Positions 16,466-26,310 are shown, counted from the first letter of the stretch. The stretch is DNA of 64,000 nt from a bacterium (GCA_016712675.1 JADJQR010000001.1:3100001-3164000); one strand, 5' to 3'. Translations and numbers: made by a program. The notes: generated from the letters alone by a model not told the origin.

Positions 16466-16843
16466 ATGCGTCCGTTCCTTTCGCCGGCCCCCGTGGGCAC
16501 CTGCGCAATATTTGACAGATTCACTCGGCATCGCTCGGAACCCGCCCTCAAGCCGCTGCCGCACCCCACGCCTGACGGACCCGTAGCTCGGAAAAATGGT
16601 AACCCGCGCCTCCCGGAGAGGCAAAACAAAAGCTGCAATACAGTTTATAATAACGATTTATAGTCTATCAATCGAGTCCTGTATCAATGACGGCTGCGGG
16701 CGTGCCCCCGTCGATGCCGGTGACATCGCCGTGACGCTCGCCGGTGGAATCGGGAAACCGAGATTGATTGTCAACGGATTGACAGATTCAACGTGTTGTC
16801 AACATATAACTTAGCGTGACGGTCGCAACAATCGCCCTGCTCC
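16466..16843. other. 378-base intergenic region upstream of the cytochrome gene
   Basis: AT-rich island in an otherwise GC-rich window, between pstB and the cytochrome gene (both leftward). It holds the promoter at 16644-16671 and, at about 16764-16802, two copies of TTGTCAAC and one TTGACA. I see no convincing reading frame: a 72-codon frame at 16596-16814 has no ribosome site and no family features. Confidence 0.6.
16644..16671 (-). promoter_or_regulatory. Candidate promoter for the multiheme cytochrome gene
   Basis: On the minus strand TTGATA (16666-16671), 16-base spacer and TATAAA (16644-16649), about 180 bases before the ATG at 16465. A second TTGATA lies 13 bases upstream. The long leader could carry regulation. 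Confidence 0.55.
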
Positions 16844-17710
16844 TCAACCGAAACGCCCGGTGATGTAGTCTTCGGTCTCGCGCAAGCGAGGATTGGTGAA
16901 GAGCTTCGCCGTGGGGCCGTACTCGACGACCTGACCCAGGTACATGAACGCCGTGTAGTCACTCACGCGGGAAGCCTGCTGCATGTTGTGCGTGACGATC
17001 AGGACCGTGTACTCGCCGCGAAGGGCCAGGATCAGCTCCTCCACACGACTGGTGGCCAAGGGATCCAGGGCACTGCAGGGCTCGTCCATCAGCAGCACTT
17101 CGGGCTCGGCGGCGATCGCGCGGGCGATGCACAGGCGCTGCTGCTGCCCGCCGGACAGGCCTAGGGCGCTGTCACCAAGGCGGTCGCTGACCTCATCCCA
17201 CAGCGCGGAACCCTCCAGGGCGCGACGGCAGACCGAATCCAGCACCGAGCGGTTCCGCTCGCCGTTGATCTGCAGCGCATAGGTCACGTTGTCGCGGATG
17301 CTCATCGGGAACGGATTGGACTTCTGGAAGACCATGCCCATGCGGCGGCGCAATTCGATCACATCGACATTCCGGCCGTAGATGCTGTCGCCGGCCAGTC
17401 GCATATCGCCGGTGGTCTTCACGCCGTCGATCAGGTCGTTCATGCGGTTGACCCCGCGCAGCAGGGTGCTCTTGCCGCAGCCTGAGGGGCCGATGAGTGC
17501 CGTGACCTTGCCTTTCGGCACGGCCAGGCCGACGTCGAAGAGGACGCGCTTGGGCCCGTACCAGAGGTTGAAGGCGTCGATCTCGAGCACCGGCGACTCG
17601 CCGGCCACCTCCGGGTGGACGACCGCAGGCACGATCTCGCCGGCCGCGATGGCCGTCAATCGGTCGGGGCGCTGGTCTTCTGCGGGTCTCGTCATCGTCG
17701 CGACTCCCAT
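16844..17710 (-). CDS. pstB: Phosphate ABC transporter ATP-binding protein PstB
   Basis: 288 residues. Walker [11 protein letters not shown]-loop [11 protein letters not shown], signature LSGGQQQR, Walker B LLMDEP with CSALDP, and H-loop THNMQQA are all intact. '[10 protein letters not shown]' and '[16 protein letters not shown]' are PstB-specific. It hydrolyses ATP for high-affinity phosphate import through PstA and PstC. The first 40 residues before '[12 protein letters not shown]' are an extra tail. ATG 17710 is used; ATG 17695, with GGGAG eight bases upstream, is a good alternative. It is the last gene of pstSCAB, 31 bases after pstA. Confidence 0.96.
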   Translation of the reverse strand: MGVATMTRPAEDQRPDRLTAIAAGEIVPAVVHPEVAGESPVLEIDAFNLWYGPKRVLFDVGLAVPKGKVTALIGPSGCGKSTLLRGVNRMNDLIDGVKTTGDMRLAGDSIYGRNVDVIELRRRMGMVFQKSNPFPMSIRDNVTYALQINGERNRSVLDSVCRRALEGSALWDEVSDRLGDSALGLSGGQQQRLCIARAIAAEPEVLLMDEPCSALDPLATSRVEELILALRGEYTVLIVTHNMQQASRVSDYTAFMYLGQVVEYGPTAKLFTNPRLRETEDYITGRFG

Positions 17711-17741
17711 GGTCCCTGTCCTCGTCCCGGCTTCCGCCGGC

Positions 17742-19283
17742 TCAGAACTTCGATCCGCTGCCGCCGCGCCCCAGACGCGAACGGAACCAGATCGCCGCCG
17801 CGTTCAGCAGCAGCACGATCGCCATCAGCAGCATCGTCGTGGTGAAAACCATGGGCTTGGCCGCTTCGCTGTTCTGGCTCTGGAAGCCCAGGTCGTAGAT
17901 ATGAAAGCCCAGGTGCATGAAGCTCCGCTCCGGGTGGACGAAGGGAAAGTGCAGGTCCACCGGCAATTCTGGTGCAAGCTTGACGGCACCTACCAACATG
18001 AGCGGGGCCACCTCGCCCGCGCCGCGGGCCATCGCCAGGATGGCGCCGGTCATCACGCCCGGCAGCGCGCGCGGCAGGACCACTCGCCGGATCGTCTGCC
18101 ACTGCGTGGCGCCGCAGGCGAACGAGCCCTCGCGCATCGAGGTCGGCACCGCGGCCAGGGCCTCCTCCGTCGCGACGATGACCACGGGGAGGGTCAGCAG
18201 GGCAAGCGTCAGCGAGGCCCACATGATCCCGCCGGTGCCGTAGGTCGGGTTCGGCAACTTGTCGGCGAAGAACACGGCGTCGATGCTGCCGCCCACCATG
18301 TAGCTGAAGAAGCCCAGCCCGAAAACGCCGAAGACGATGCTCGGCACGCCGGCCAGGTTGTTGATCGAGATGCGGACGATGCTGGTCAGCCAGCCCTGGG
18401 TGGCGTATTCGCGCAGGTAGAGAGCCGCCATCACGCCGAACGGCACCACCAGCAGGGTCATGCCTAGGGTCATCACGACGGTGCCGAAGATCGCGGGGAA
18501 GACGCCGCCCTCGCTGTTGGCTTCGCGCGGCTCGGCGGTCAGGAACTCGTGCCAGCGCGAGACATAGACGCCGAGGCGGCCGCCGACCCCCAGGTGGTTG
18601 GCCGGGTACGCGCGCACGATGGTCGCCAGCGGCAGGTCCGCGAGCGCGCCGTCGCCGGTGCGCACCCTGATGACGGCCTCCGCGTCGGCGCTGGAGCGGT
18701 CGCGTAGCAGGGCGCTGACGGCCTCGGGCCCCGTCGCCACCGCGCTGTCGCCCAGCACGCACGCCTCGGGCACACCGTAGAAGCGACCCCACGACATCCG
18801 TTCGAAGACGAAGGCCCAGGGCTCCCGGATCTCCCCGCCCTTGGCCAACTGGAAGTCCTCCACCCAGCGGAAATGCTCCCCGGACAGCTCGAAGTTGCCC
18901 GTCCGGACCAGCCGACGGCGGACGCGGCCGTCATCTGATGCCATCTCGGCAACGGCCGCAGCGGTCGCCTCGGGCCCCAGCGCGGCCACGGCGGTCGGAT
19001 CAGGCAGGTAACGCTCGGTACGGGTGACCTCGCCCATGGCCACACGACCGTCGTGTGTCGTGAGGGTCAGCACCGGCCCGGGCCAGAACGTGACGAAGCC
19101 CTGCCAGAACACGAAGCTCACCAGCGCCGCCACCATCAGTAGGCCTACTACCAGCCCACCGCCGGTGAGCCAGACCATGGGCTCGTTGCGCGAGAGCAGC
19201 GCGTTGGCCGGACGCGACGGCAGTCGACCGGAGGCGACGCCGCCCGCCCGCGGACGCGACGGCTGTTCCCCGTGCCCGCTCAC
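17742..19283 (-). CDS. pstA: Phosphate ABC transporter permease PstA (long form)
   Basis: 513 residues against about 280-300 in E. coli. An extra N-terminal membrane helix (about 40-60) is followed by a ~170-residue periplasmic insertion. The C-terminal half is a standard MetI-type permease: '[20 protein letters not shown]', '[15 protein letters not shown]' and the EAA-type loop '[21 protein letters not shown]'. The GTG start at 19283 overlaps the pstC stop (GTGA); longer upstream readings lie inside pstC. It forms the membrane channel with PstC. Long PstA/PstC pairs of this kind occur in other Gram-negative bacteria, and the role of the periplasmic part is not known to me. Confidence 0.93.
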   Translation of the reverse strand: MSGHGEQPSRPRAGGVASGRLPSRPANALLSRNEPMVWLTGGGLVVGLLMVAALVSFVFWQGFVTFWPGPVLTLTTHDGRVAMGEVTRTERYLPDPTAVAALGPEATAAAVAEMASDDGRVRRRLVRTGNFELSGEHFRWVEDFQLAKGGEIREPWAFVFERMSWGRFYGVPEACVLGDSAVATGPEAVSALLRDRSSADAEAVIRVRTGDGALADLPLATIVRAYPANHLGVGGRLGVYVSRWHEFLTAEPREANSEGGVFPAIFGTVVMTLGMTLLVVPFGVMAALYLREYATQGWLTSIVRISINNLAGVPSIVFGVFGLGFFSYMVGGSIDAVFFADKLPNPTYGTGGIMWASLTLALLTLPVVIVATEEALAAVPTSMREGSFACGATQWQTIRRVVLPRALPGVMTGAILAMARGAGEVAPLMLVGAVKLAPELPVDLHFPFVHPERSFMHLGFHIYDLGFQSQNSEAAKPMVFTTTMLLMAIVLLLNAAAIWFRSRLGRGGSGSKF

Positions 19284-21865
19284 AGGCGCCTCGTCTTCCG
19301 CCGGAAGTGCAGACGGACCGCCTCGGCCACGGTGTTCAGGATGAACGTCATGGCAAACAGCGTCAGCGCCGCCAGGAACAGCGTGCGGTAGTGCGTGCTG
19401 TTCTGGACGGCTTCCGGCAGCTCGACCGCCAGGTTGGCCGAGAGCGTGCGGAAGCCGTTGAACACGTTCATCTCCATGATCGGGGTGTTGCCGGCCGCCA
19501 TCAGCACGATCATCGTCTCGCCGACCGCACGCCCGAGGCCGATCATCGCTGCCGAGAAGAGCCCGCTCATGGCCGGCGGGATGACGACGCGGACCGCCGT
19601 CTGCCACTTCGAGGCGCCGGCGCCCAGCGAGGCGGCGCGCAGATGGTCCGGCACAGACACCAGAGCGTCCTCGCTGATAGTGTAGATGAGGGGGATCACC
19701 GCGAAGCCCATGGCCACGCCGACGACCAGGGCGTTGCGCTGTACGTAGGTGCCGAACACGGCGCCGCGCGGGTCCCAGCCGGCCGCGTCCAGGAGCCACC
19801 CCAGGAACAGGGCCAGACCCACGGCGGCAAGCGCGGAGATCAGAAAGCGCGCCAGGTCCAGGAGCGCCAGTTCGCGATGGCGCCAGCGAGCGCCCCGCGA
19901 GCGCAGCAGCGCATCGCCGCGAATGACGTTGAACCACCCGACCAGCACCGCGCACGGAGCTAGTAGCAGCAGGAGCCAGCCTGACACACCCGAACCGACG
20001 CGGCCTTCGAGCCACGCCTTGAAGTTCCCTTCGAAGAGCAGCGATTCCAGCGCCGGGGCGATCCGCCAGGCGACGACGGCGCCGATGGCGATCGCCAGGA
20101 AGGCAGCGACCGGTCGCCACGCGGCCAGGCGCGGGGCGACGTCGCGCGGCAGCAACTGCCAGAAGTGGGCGCCCAGCAGCAGGAAGAACGGCCCCACGAG
20201 CAGAACCGACAGCACGCCCACGACGTGCCCCTCCACCATCGGGGCGAAGACCAGAGCGGCCAGGAAGCCCAGCACCACGCTCGGCAGGCTGGCCATCACC
20301 TCGATCACCGGTTTGACGCGGGTGCGCGTGCGACGCGGCAGGAACTCACTCGTGTAGATCGCGGCGAGCAGCGCCACGGGCAGGCCGAAGAGCATCGAAT
20401 AGAAGGTGGCCTTCATCGTTCCGTAGACCAGGGGGACAAGGCTCAGCTTCGGCTCGGTGGCATCCGTGGCCGAGGAGGACTGCCAGACGTAGGCGGGCGC
20501 CGCGTAGCCTTCGTACCACATGGGTCGCACGAGCATGCCGAGGCTCACGTCCGCGTGGGGCGCTTCCAGCCGCCACAGCCCGCGCCCGGCGTCGCCGATG
20601 ATCAGCAGCCGGTCCTGCCGCGGCGACAGCGCCACCTTGCGCACGGTGCCGGCGTCACTCTCGACCGCGCCGAGGTGCCGCCCGTTGGCCGCGTTGAAGA
20701 CCTGCAGCGAACCGTCGGCGTAGCCGACTGCCAGCATGCGCGAGCGCCCTGAGGCGCCCAAAGCCGTGACGGCCGCGCTGCCGGCGTGCAGACGTCGCGC
20801 GCAGGCCAGTTTCAGTTCGCGTCCGTCGGTGGTCGGGACTGGGAACCAGATCCCCACGCCGCCCTGGCTGTCGCCGACAGCGAGCGAGACCTTCCCGGCC
20901 AGGAATGTCACGGCGGTCACGGCCACGCCGGGAGCGGGCGACAGGTCCTGGCGACAGGCGACCCTGAACTCCGTGCCGTCCTCGGCCAGGGCCAGCAACT
21001 GCCCATTGCCGGCAACCAACAGCACCAGCGTGCCGGTATCGTTGAGCCTGAGTCCGGTGAATCCGGCGGCCTCTGCGGGGTCCAACTGGAAATCGCCGCC
21101 GCGCACGCGCGCCGTGGTCTCGCCCGTCAGCATGTTGCGCTTCCAGGTGACCAGCCGATGGTGCAAGACCGCCGCCGAATCCAGCGCGGCGATCATCATG
21201 CCCGTGCCGGTCACAGTGGCGTCCAGCAGGCGCAGGGGCGATGCGGAAAGGACGACCGGCGGGTCGGGCGCTAGGGAGACCTCCTGGTGGCGCCACTGTC
21301 CCTCCGGCGTCAGGGTGACAAGCCCCCGACCCCGCGGCAGGCTCTGACCCGGCTGCATGGCGCGCAATTCCGGCGGCACCTCGGAGTCCTCGAGAAAGGC
21401 CGTCGTGAACTCGACGGCCGCGGTCACGACCGAGCCGTCGGCGAATCCCAGGACCAGTCGCTCCCCGCCCGAGACCGCCACGGTCGGCGTCAGCCCGGGA
21501 ACGACCGCCGACCGGTCCAGGACGGCACCGGTCTCGAGGTCCTGCACGACCACCGTGCCGTCGGACAGCAGCGACCACGACATGGTGCCGTAGTTGTCGA
21601 TCTGCGCCGCCACGGCCCCTGCGACGGGGCTGGCGGCCCTCGACACGCCGCTGGACTCCGGTTCCAGGCGCGCCGGCCGCAGCAACGGCAGCACGACCCA
21701 GACCAGGAAAAGGCCGACCAGCGACACGGCGACGATGCCGCCGATGCCGCTGGTCGTGATCAAACGCCTGGCGATCCGGTCGGCCAGCAGGACCGCGGGC
21801 CGCGGCTTCCGGCTGTAGCGCCTGCCGGTGAACGACGCGGGTCTGTCGTCAGGCGTTGCGGACAT
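19280..21865 (-). CDS. pstC: Phosphate ABC transporter permease PstC with propeller-like insert
   Basis: 861 residues against about 320 in E. coli. One membrane helix lies near residues 40-62. Then about 370 residues are periplasmic, with repeated 'GGERLVLGFADGSVVTA', 'RMLAVGYADGSLQVFNAANGRHLG' and 'RDRLLIIGDAG' type blades that look like a WD/PQQ-like beta-propeller. The permease core begins near 'MKATFYSMLFGLPVALLAAIYTSEFLPRRTR' and ends with the EAA loop 'AASLGAGASKWQTAVRVVIPPA'. It carries phosphate with PstA, and the insert could dock PstS or sense a ligand. The gene overlaps pstA by four bases and follows pstS by 16 bases. Confidence 0.94.
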   Translation of the reverse strand: MSATPDDRPASFTGRRYSRKPRPAVLLADRIARRLITTSGIGGIVAVSLVGLFLVWVVLPLLRPARLEPESSGVSRAASPVAGAVAAQIDNYGTMSWSLLSDGTVVVQDLETGAVLDRSAVVPGLTPTVAVSGGERLVLGFADGSVVTAAVEFTTAFLEDSEVPPELRAMQPGQSLPRGRGLVTLTPEGQWRHQEVSLAPDPPVVLSASPLRLLDATVTGTGMMIAALDSAAVLHHRLVTWKRNMLTGETTARVRGGDFQLDPAEAAGFTGLRLNDTGTLVLLVAGNGQLLALAEDGTEFRVACRQDLSPAPGVAVTAVTFLAGKVSLAVGDSQGGVGIWFPVPTTDGRELKLACARRLHAGSAAVTALGASGRSRMLAVGYADGSLQVFNAANGRHLGAVESDAGTVRKVALSPRQDRLLIIGDAGRGLWRLEAPHADVSLGMLVRPMWYEGYAAPAYVWQSSSATDATEPKLSLVPLVYGTMKATFYSMLFGLPVALLAAIYTSEFLPRRTRTRVKPVIEVMASLPSVVLGFLAALVFAPMVEGHVVGVLSVLLVGPFFLLLGAHFWQLLPRDVAPRLAAWRPVAAFLAIAIGAVVAWRIAPALESLLFEGNFKAWLEGRVGSGVSGWLLLLLAPCAVLVGWFNVIRGDALLRSRGARWRHRELALLDLARFLISALAAVGLALFLGWLLDAAGWDPRGAVFGTYVQRNALVVGVAMGFAVIPLIYTISEDALVSVPDHLRAASLGAGASKWQTAVRVVIPPAMSGLFSAAMIGLGRAVGETMIVLMAAGNTPIMEMNVFNGFRTLSANLAVELPEAVQNSTHYRTLFLAALTLFAMTFILNTVAEAVRLHFRRKTRRL

Positions 21866-21881
21866 TGTCTACCCCGGGCTC

Positions 21882-22877
21882 CTAGAACGCAGGCTTGATG
21901 CCGACGGACTTCAGTTCCTCGCGGGCTACCGTTGCAGGCACCGGCAGATAGCCGTCCTTGACGACCACTTCCTGGCCTTCGCGGCTGAACACGAAGCGCA
22001 CAAACTCGCGGCGCAGGTCGTCGAGCTGGCTGCCGGGCTTGTAGTTGACAACCAAGTACAGGAAGCGCGAGAGCGGATAGTCGCCGCTGTACGCGTTCTC
22101 GGGCTCGGCCGCGACGTAGGCGGTACTGCCGGCGTCGGCAGTCAGGGCCACGGCCCGCACGTCGGACGTCTTGTAGCCGATCCCGCTGTAGCCGATGCCG
22201 TACTTGTCCGAGGCAACGCCCTGCACCACCGAGCTGCTGCCGGGCTGCTCCTTGACCTCGTCCCGGTAGTCGCCCTTGAACAGTGCGTGCTCCTTGAAGT
22301 AGCCGTACGTGCCCGAGGCACTGTTGCGGCCGTACAGGCTGATGGGCTTGTCCTTCCACTCACCGGTCAGGCCGAGGTCACCCCAGGTCGAGATCTGCTT
22401 GCCGTAGCCGCCCTTGAGCGTCTTCGAGAAGATCGCATCGACCTGCTGCATGGTCAATCCCTTGATCGGGTTGTCCTTGTGTACGTAGACCGCCAGCATG
22501 TCGATGCTCGTGCGCAGCTGCGTGGGCTTGTAGCCGAACTGCTTCTCGAACTGGTCGATCTCCTCGCCCTTCATCGAGCGGCTCATCGGGCCGAAGTTGG
22601 CCGTGCCGGCGATCAGGGCCGGCGGCGCCGTCGAGCTGCCCTTGCCCTCGACCTCGATCTTCACGTCCGGATGGAAGGCGCGGAAGCCCTCGGCCCACAG
22701 CGCCATCTCGTTGTTCATCGTGTCCGAGCCGATGCTCTTGAGGCTGCCGGACACGGCACCTGACTTGCTGTAGCCAGGCAGGGCGGCGTCGACGACGACC
22801 GCCGCAGTCGCCGCGACGGCGGTGAGGATCGCCAGCGAAACGGACAGGTTCCGGACCAGAGTGATTTTGCGCGACAT
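21882..22877 (-). CDS. pstS: Periplasmic phosphate-binding protein PstS
   Basis: 331 residues. The signal peptide is about 1-32. Phosphate-binding segments are visible: 'SIGSDTMNNEM', 'KGSSTAPPALIAGTANFGPMSR' and 'YGRNSASGTYGYFKEH', the last two giving the Ser/Arg/Gly contacts typical of PstS. There is no lipobox, so it is probably soluble in the periplasm. ATG 22877 follows AAAGGAG. It is first in pstSCAB and divergent from phoB, sharing a 256-base control region with a PHO-box-like repeat. Confidence 0.95.
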   Translation of the reverse strand: MSRKITLVRNLSVSLAILTAVAATAAVVVDAALPGYSKSGAVSGSLKSIGSDTMNNEMALWAEGFRAFHPDVKIEVEGKGSSTAPPALIAGTANFGPMSRSMKGEEIDQFEKQFGYKPTQLRTSIDMLAVYVHKDNPIKGLTMQQVDAIFSKTLKGGYGKQISTWGDLGLTGEWKDKPISLYGRNSASGTYGYFKEHALFKGDYRDEVKEQPGSSSVVQGVASDKYGIGYSGIGYKTSDVRAVALTADAGSTAYVAAEPENAYSGDYPLSRFLYLVVNYKPGSQLDDLRREFVRFVFSREGQEVVVKDGYLPVPATVAREELKSVGIKPAF

Positions 22878-22959
22878 CCCGCGCTCCTTTCTTCCGAGGT
22901 GGACCCGGCCTCGCGGCCGTCAGCAGAAGCTCCGGTGCGGGGCACACGTTATCCCGCAC

Positions 22960-22977
22960 ATGTCAATGACATGTCAG
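22960..22977. promoter_or_regulatory. PHO-box-like PhoB site between pstS and phoB
   Basis: ATGTCAATGACATGTCAG: two TGTCA repeats exactly 11 bases apart, as in the consensus CTGTCATAAAACTGTCAT. The element is partly palindromic and so could serve both divergent operons. A GATAAC-like -10 lies about 9 bases to the left for pstS and TAAGGAT about 7 bases to the right for phoB. Confidence 0.65.
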
Positions 22978-23133
22978 GGGAGTGTAAGGATTCGGTTAAC
23001 GAACCAGCATCGCCGCCGACGGCGGGCCGCGGGCACAAAGCGCTTTACAATTTCCTAACTTGCGGAATGATGACACGGATCCGACCGTCACTGCCGGCGG
23101 CACCTTGCGGGCAGCGGCGAAGGAGGCGGACCG

Positions 23134-23820
23134 ATGGCCGGTGAACACGTCCTGATCGTCGAGGATGACGAGGACATCGCGGAACTGCTGGAATACAACC
23201 TGCAGCGGCAGGGGTTCCGACCCAGCTGCGCCGGCACCGGCGAGGAGGGACTGCGGGAAGCCCGCGAGAACCGACCCGACCTCATCCTGCTGGACCTGAT
23301 GCTGCCCGGTCTGTCTGGCCTCGAGGTCTGCCGGACCCTGAAGGATGCGGAAGCAACCGCCTTCATCCCGATCATCATGCTGACGGCCAAGGGCGAGGAG
23401 GAGGATATCGTGGCCGGCTTCAACGCGGGCGCCGACGACTACGTCACGAAGCCCTTCCGGCCGAAGATCCTGCTGGCCCGCGTGCACGCGGTGCTGCGCC
23501 GCGGCGCTGCCGGACGTCAGGACGATACGCAGCCCCTGCAGATCGGCCCACTGCTGATCCACCCGGGGCGTCACGAGGTGGCGGACGCCGCCGGACCGAT
23601 CGATCTGACGCGCACGGAGTTCCGGATCCTGCAATACCTGGCCTCGCGGCCGGGATGGGTCTTCACGCGCAGCCAGATCGTGCGCGCCGTGCACGGCGAC
23701 GACTATCCGGTGACCGGCCGATCGGTCGACGTCCAGGTCGCGGCACTGCGGCGCAAGCTAGGCGAATCGGGAGCCATGATCCAGACCGTCCGCGGCGTGG
23801 GCTATAAGATGGGCGACTGA
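23134..23820 (+). CDS. phoB: Phosphate regulon response regulator PhoB
   Basis: 228 residues. Receiver domain 1-122 with acidic pocket E10-D12, phosphoacceptor D54 (LLDLMLP) and K106 (YVTKPF). OmpR-type winged-helix domain 130-228 with 'LTRTEFRILQYLASRPGWVFTRSQI' and 'VDVQVAALRRKLG...IQTVRGVGYK'. 'VEDDEDIAELLEYNL' and 'NAGADDYVTKPF' are PhoB-like. When phosphorylated by PhoR it binds PHO boxes and activates pst genes. ATG 23134 follows GGAGG. The position opposite pstSCAB and before phoR and phoU makes the assignment firm. Confidence 0.94.
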   Translation: MAGEHVLIVEDDEDIAELLEYNLQRQGFRPSCAGTGEEGLREARENRPDLILLDLMLPGLSGLEVCRTLKDAEATAFIPIIMLTAKGEEEDIVAGFNAGADDYVTKPFRPKILLARVHAVLRRGAAGRQDDTQPLQIGPLLIHPGRHEVADAAGPIDLTRTEFRILQYLASRPGWVFTRSQIVRAVHGDDYPVTGRSVDVQVAALRRKLGESGAMIQTVRGVGYKMGD

Positions 23821-23823
23821 CCG

Positions 23824-25605
23824 ATGAGGCGCCGCACGCTGCTGTCCGCCACCCTCCTCCCCCTGCTCGCGATCCTGCTGGCGACCCTCCTGCTGGTGAC
23901 GGCGCTAACCGGCAGGACCGTGCGTGGTTTCATCCTGGCGGACACGACGGCTCGGCTGGAGGAACTGGTCGCTGTCGCCGCGCCACGCCTGGTCGCAGCC
24001 GCCGGCGCCGGACCGGAGGCGGTCGCGGACCTCTGCCGGGACCTGGGTGTCTCGACGACGGGCGTACGTTTCACCGTGGTCGCGGCAGACGGTCGCGTGC
24101 TGGGCGATTCGCATGACCGGCCCGCACGGATGGACAATCATCGCGACCGGCCGGAAGTGGCCGCGGCGCTGGACGGCGCTCCGGGCCGGAGCCTCCGCTT
24201 CAGTTCCACGCGTGCAGAGCGTCTGCTCTACGTCGCGGTACCGGTGACGGACGCCGACGGCGGCCGTCTCGCACTGCGGGCGGCGGTGTCGATGGCCCGC
24301 CTCGATGCCGAAATGCGCATGGTGTACCGCGAGATCGCGCTGGCCGGGCTCGCCGTCGGCATGCTGGCCGCGGTGATCGGCTACGTGCGATCCCGTTCGC
24401 TTTCCCGCGCCGTCGGCCGGCTGCAGGCGGGCGCCGAAGCCTTCGCCGCCGGCGACCTGGGTGGGCGCCTGGCCGTGGCCGACACGATCGAGATCGCCGC
24501 CGTGGCGGAGGCGATGAACCGCATGGCCAACCAGCTCGGTGAGCGCCTGGCCACGGTCGAGCAGCAGCGAGGAGAGCTCGAGGCTGTCTTGACGAGCATG
24601 GTCGAGGGCGTCGTCGCGATCGACCGCGAAGAGAACGTGATCGGTCTCAACGCGGCAGGCGCGCAGTTGTTGGGAACGACGTCCGCGCGCGCGATCGGCC
24701 GCAGCATCCAGGAGGTCGGGCGTCATCCCGATCTGACGCGCCTGGCACAGCAGGCGCTGGTCGGCAGCTCCCGCCTGGAACGGGATGTCCAACTGGGCCC
24801 CGGCTCGGATACCTGGCTCCAGGTGCGCGCTTCCGGCCTGTACGACGCCGGCGGCAGCCGCCTGGGCGCCCTGCTGATGCTCAACAACGTGACCAGGCTG
24901 CGCCGGCTCGAGACGATGCGCCGCGACTTCGTCGCCAACGTCTCGCACGAACTTAAGACGCCCATCACGTCGATCAAGGGCTTCGTCGAGACGATCATCG
25001 ACGAGCCCCCGGCGGACGAGGCCGACCTCCACCGCTTCCTCGAGATCATCCGGCGGCAGGCCGACCGTCTCGATTCGATCATCACCGATCTGCTCGCGCT
25101 GTCGAGGCTGGAGCAGGACGCCGACGGCGGCGGTATCGAGCTGGTCCCCGGCCCGCTCGCGCCCGTGCTCGAGCGCGTGCTGCGCGACCTGGCCGCACGT
25201 AGGCCGGAGCAGTCGTCTCGCGTGAAGCTCGATTGCGCCGGGGACCTGCAGGCGGCGATCAATGCTCCGCTGCTGGAGCAGGCGGTGACCAACCTGCTGG
25301 AGAACGCACTGAAATACAGCCCGCCGGGGACGCCGGTAGCTATCGGCTGCCGGCTCGATGGCGGACAGGTGCGCGTCGAGGTGGTCGATGCCGGCCCGGG
25401 CATCGCCGCGGAGCACTTGCCCCGCCTGTTCGAGCGCTTCTATCGTGTCGACAAGGCCCGCAGCCGGCAGATGGGCGGCACCGGACTGGGCCTGGCCATC
25501 GTCAAGCACATCGCCCAGGCGCACGGCGGCCGGGCCGACGTTGCCAGCGTGCCTGGCAGCGGGAGCACGTTCACGATCATCCTGCCGGGAACGGAGACTC
25601 GATGA
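23824..25605 (+). CDS. phoR: Phosphate sensor histidine kinase PhoR
   Basis: 593 residues. Membrane helices near 8-28 and 172-190 flank a ~140-residue periplasmic domain. A HAMP linker lies at 190-243 and a PAS domain at about 248-360. HisKA contains H375 in NVSHELKTPITS, followed by the HATPase with N box 'NLLENALKYSP', 'DAGPGIA' and 'GGTGLGLAIVKHI'. Typical PhoR lacks a big periplasmic sensor in E. coli, but many bacteria carry one as here. It phosphorylates PhoB when phosphate is low and is held off by Pst-PhoU. It begins three bases after phoB and overlaps phoU by four bases (ATGA). Confidence 0.93.
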   Translation: MRRRTLLSATLLPLLAILLATLLLVTALTGRTVRGFILADTTARLEELVAVAAPRLVAAAGAGPEAVADLCRDLGVSTTGVRFTVVAADGRVLGDSHDRPARMDNHRDRPEVAAALDGAPGRSLRFSSTRAERLLYVAVPVTDADGGRLALRAAVSMARLDAEMRMVYREIALAGLAVGMLAAVIGYVRSRSLSRAVGRLQAGAEAFAAGDLGGRLAVADTIEIAAVAEAMNRMANQLGERLATVEQQRGELEAVLTSMVEGVVAIDREENVIGLNAAGAQLLGTTSARAIGRSIQEVGRHPDLTRLAQQALVGSSRLERDVQLGPGSDTWLQVRASGLYDAGGSRLGALLMLNNVTRLRRLETMRRDFVANVSHELKTPITSIKGFVETIIDEPPADEADLHRFLEIIRRQADRLDSIITDLLALSRLEQDADGGGIELVPGPLAPVLERVLRDLAARRPEQSSRVKLDCAGDLQAAINAPLLEQAVTNLLENALKYSPPGTPVAIGCRLDGGQVRVEVVDAGPGIAAEHLPRLFERFYRVDKARSRQMGGTGLGLAIVKHIAQAHGGRADVASVPGSGSTFTIILPGTETR

Positions 25606-26261
25606 AGATCCACCTGCAACGCGAACTGGACGCCCTGCGCAAGCGGGTGTTCCACCTCTGCTCCCTGGTCGAGGACAACCTGTCGCTCGCCATCCGCACG
25701 GTCCAGCATCCGGACGAGGGCATGCTGGAGACCATCCGGCAGCGTGACCGCGAGATCGACGAGTTGGAGGTGCATGTCGAGGAGGAATGCCTCAAGATCC
25801 TTGCGCTCTACCATCCGGTCGCGGCGGACCTGCGGTACCTGGTGTCGGTGCTGAAGCTGAATGCGGACATCGAGCGCATCGGAGACCTGGCGGTGAACAT
25901 CGCCGGCGCCACGCGGCGGCTGGGCGACACGGACATGCCCGTCGCGGTGGGCGACAAGCTCAACGTCCTGGCGGCCAAGTCGCGCGCGATGCTGCGCCTT
26001 AGTCTCGAAGCCCTGATGGACCTGGACACCGTGCGGGCGCGCGCGGTCCTGGCTGCCGACGACGAGGTCGATCGCCTCTACCACGAGTTGTCGGCGATGC
26101 TGCAGGACCAGATGGCCGGCTCGCCGCGGGAAGCCAACGCCGTGTTCTGCTGGCTATTGGCCGCCAAGAGCCTCGAACGCGTGGGCGACCACGCGACGAA
26201 CATTGCCGAGGACACGATCTATACGGTCGAAGGAGAGATCATCCGCCACGGGCTCGGTTGA
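25602..26261 (+). CDS. phoU: Phosphate signalling regulator PhoU
   Basis: 219 residues, all-helical, two PhoU repeats. Metal-cluster motifs are visible in each half: 'LKLNADIERIGDLAVNIA' and 'LAAKSLERVGDHATNIAED' (E/DxxxD with D and N). It starts MKIHLQRELDALRKRVF. PhoU links Pst transport to PhoR and stops PhoB activation when phosphate is sufficient. The ATG at 25602 overlaps the phoR stop as ATGA; a longer upstream reading belongs to phoR. It is the last gene of phoBRU and faces the leftward LysM gene across 49 bases. Confidence 0.95.
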   Translation: MKIHLQRELDALRKRVFHLCSLVEDNLSLAIRTVQHPDEGMLETIRQRDREIDELEVHVEEECLKILALYHPVAADLRYLVSVLKLNADIERIGDLAVNIAGATRRLGDTDMPVAVGDKLNVLAAKSRAMLRLSLEALMDLDTVRARAVLAADDEVDRLYHELSAMLQDQMAGSPREANAVFCWLLAAKSLERVGDHATNIAEDTIYTVEGEIIRHGLG

Positions 26262-26310
26262 GCCGTGCGTGAGGTGGGGACCGGCCCGGGGGTCAGTGGT
26301 TCCGACCGGC

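Noticed and set aside
14186-16663. 825-codon open frame on the plus strand opposite the multiheme cytochrome
   Set aside because: Arg/His/Gly/Ala-rich with no domain motifs; it is the antisense of a gene with eleven CxxCH motifs and typical of high-GC third-position bias.
16596-16814. 72-codon plus-strand frame in the AT-rich region
   Set aside because: No ribosome site and no similarity; crosses promoter and repeat elements of the cytochrome control region.
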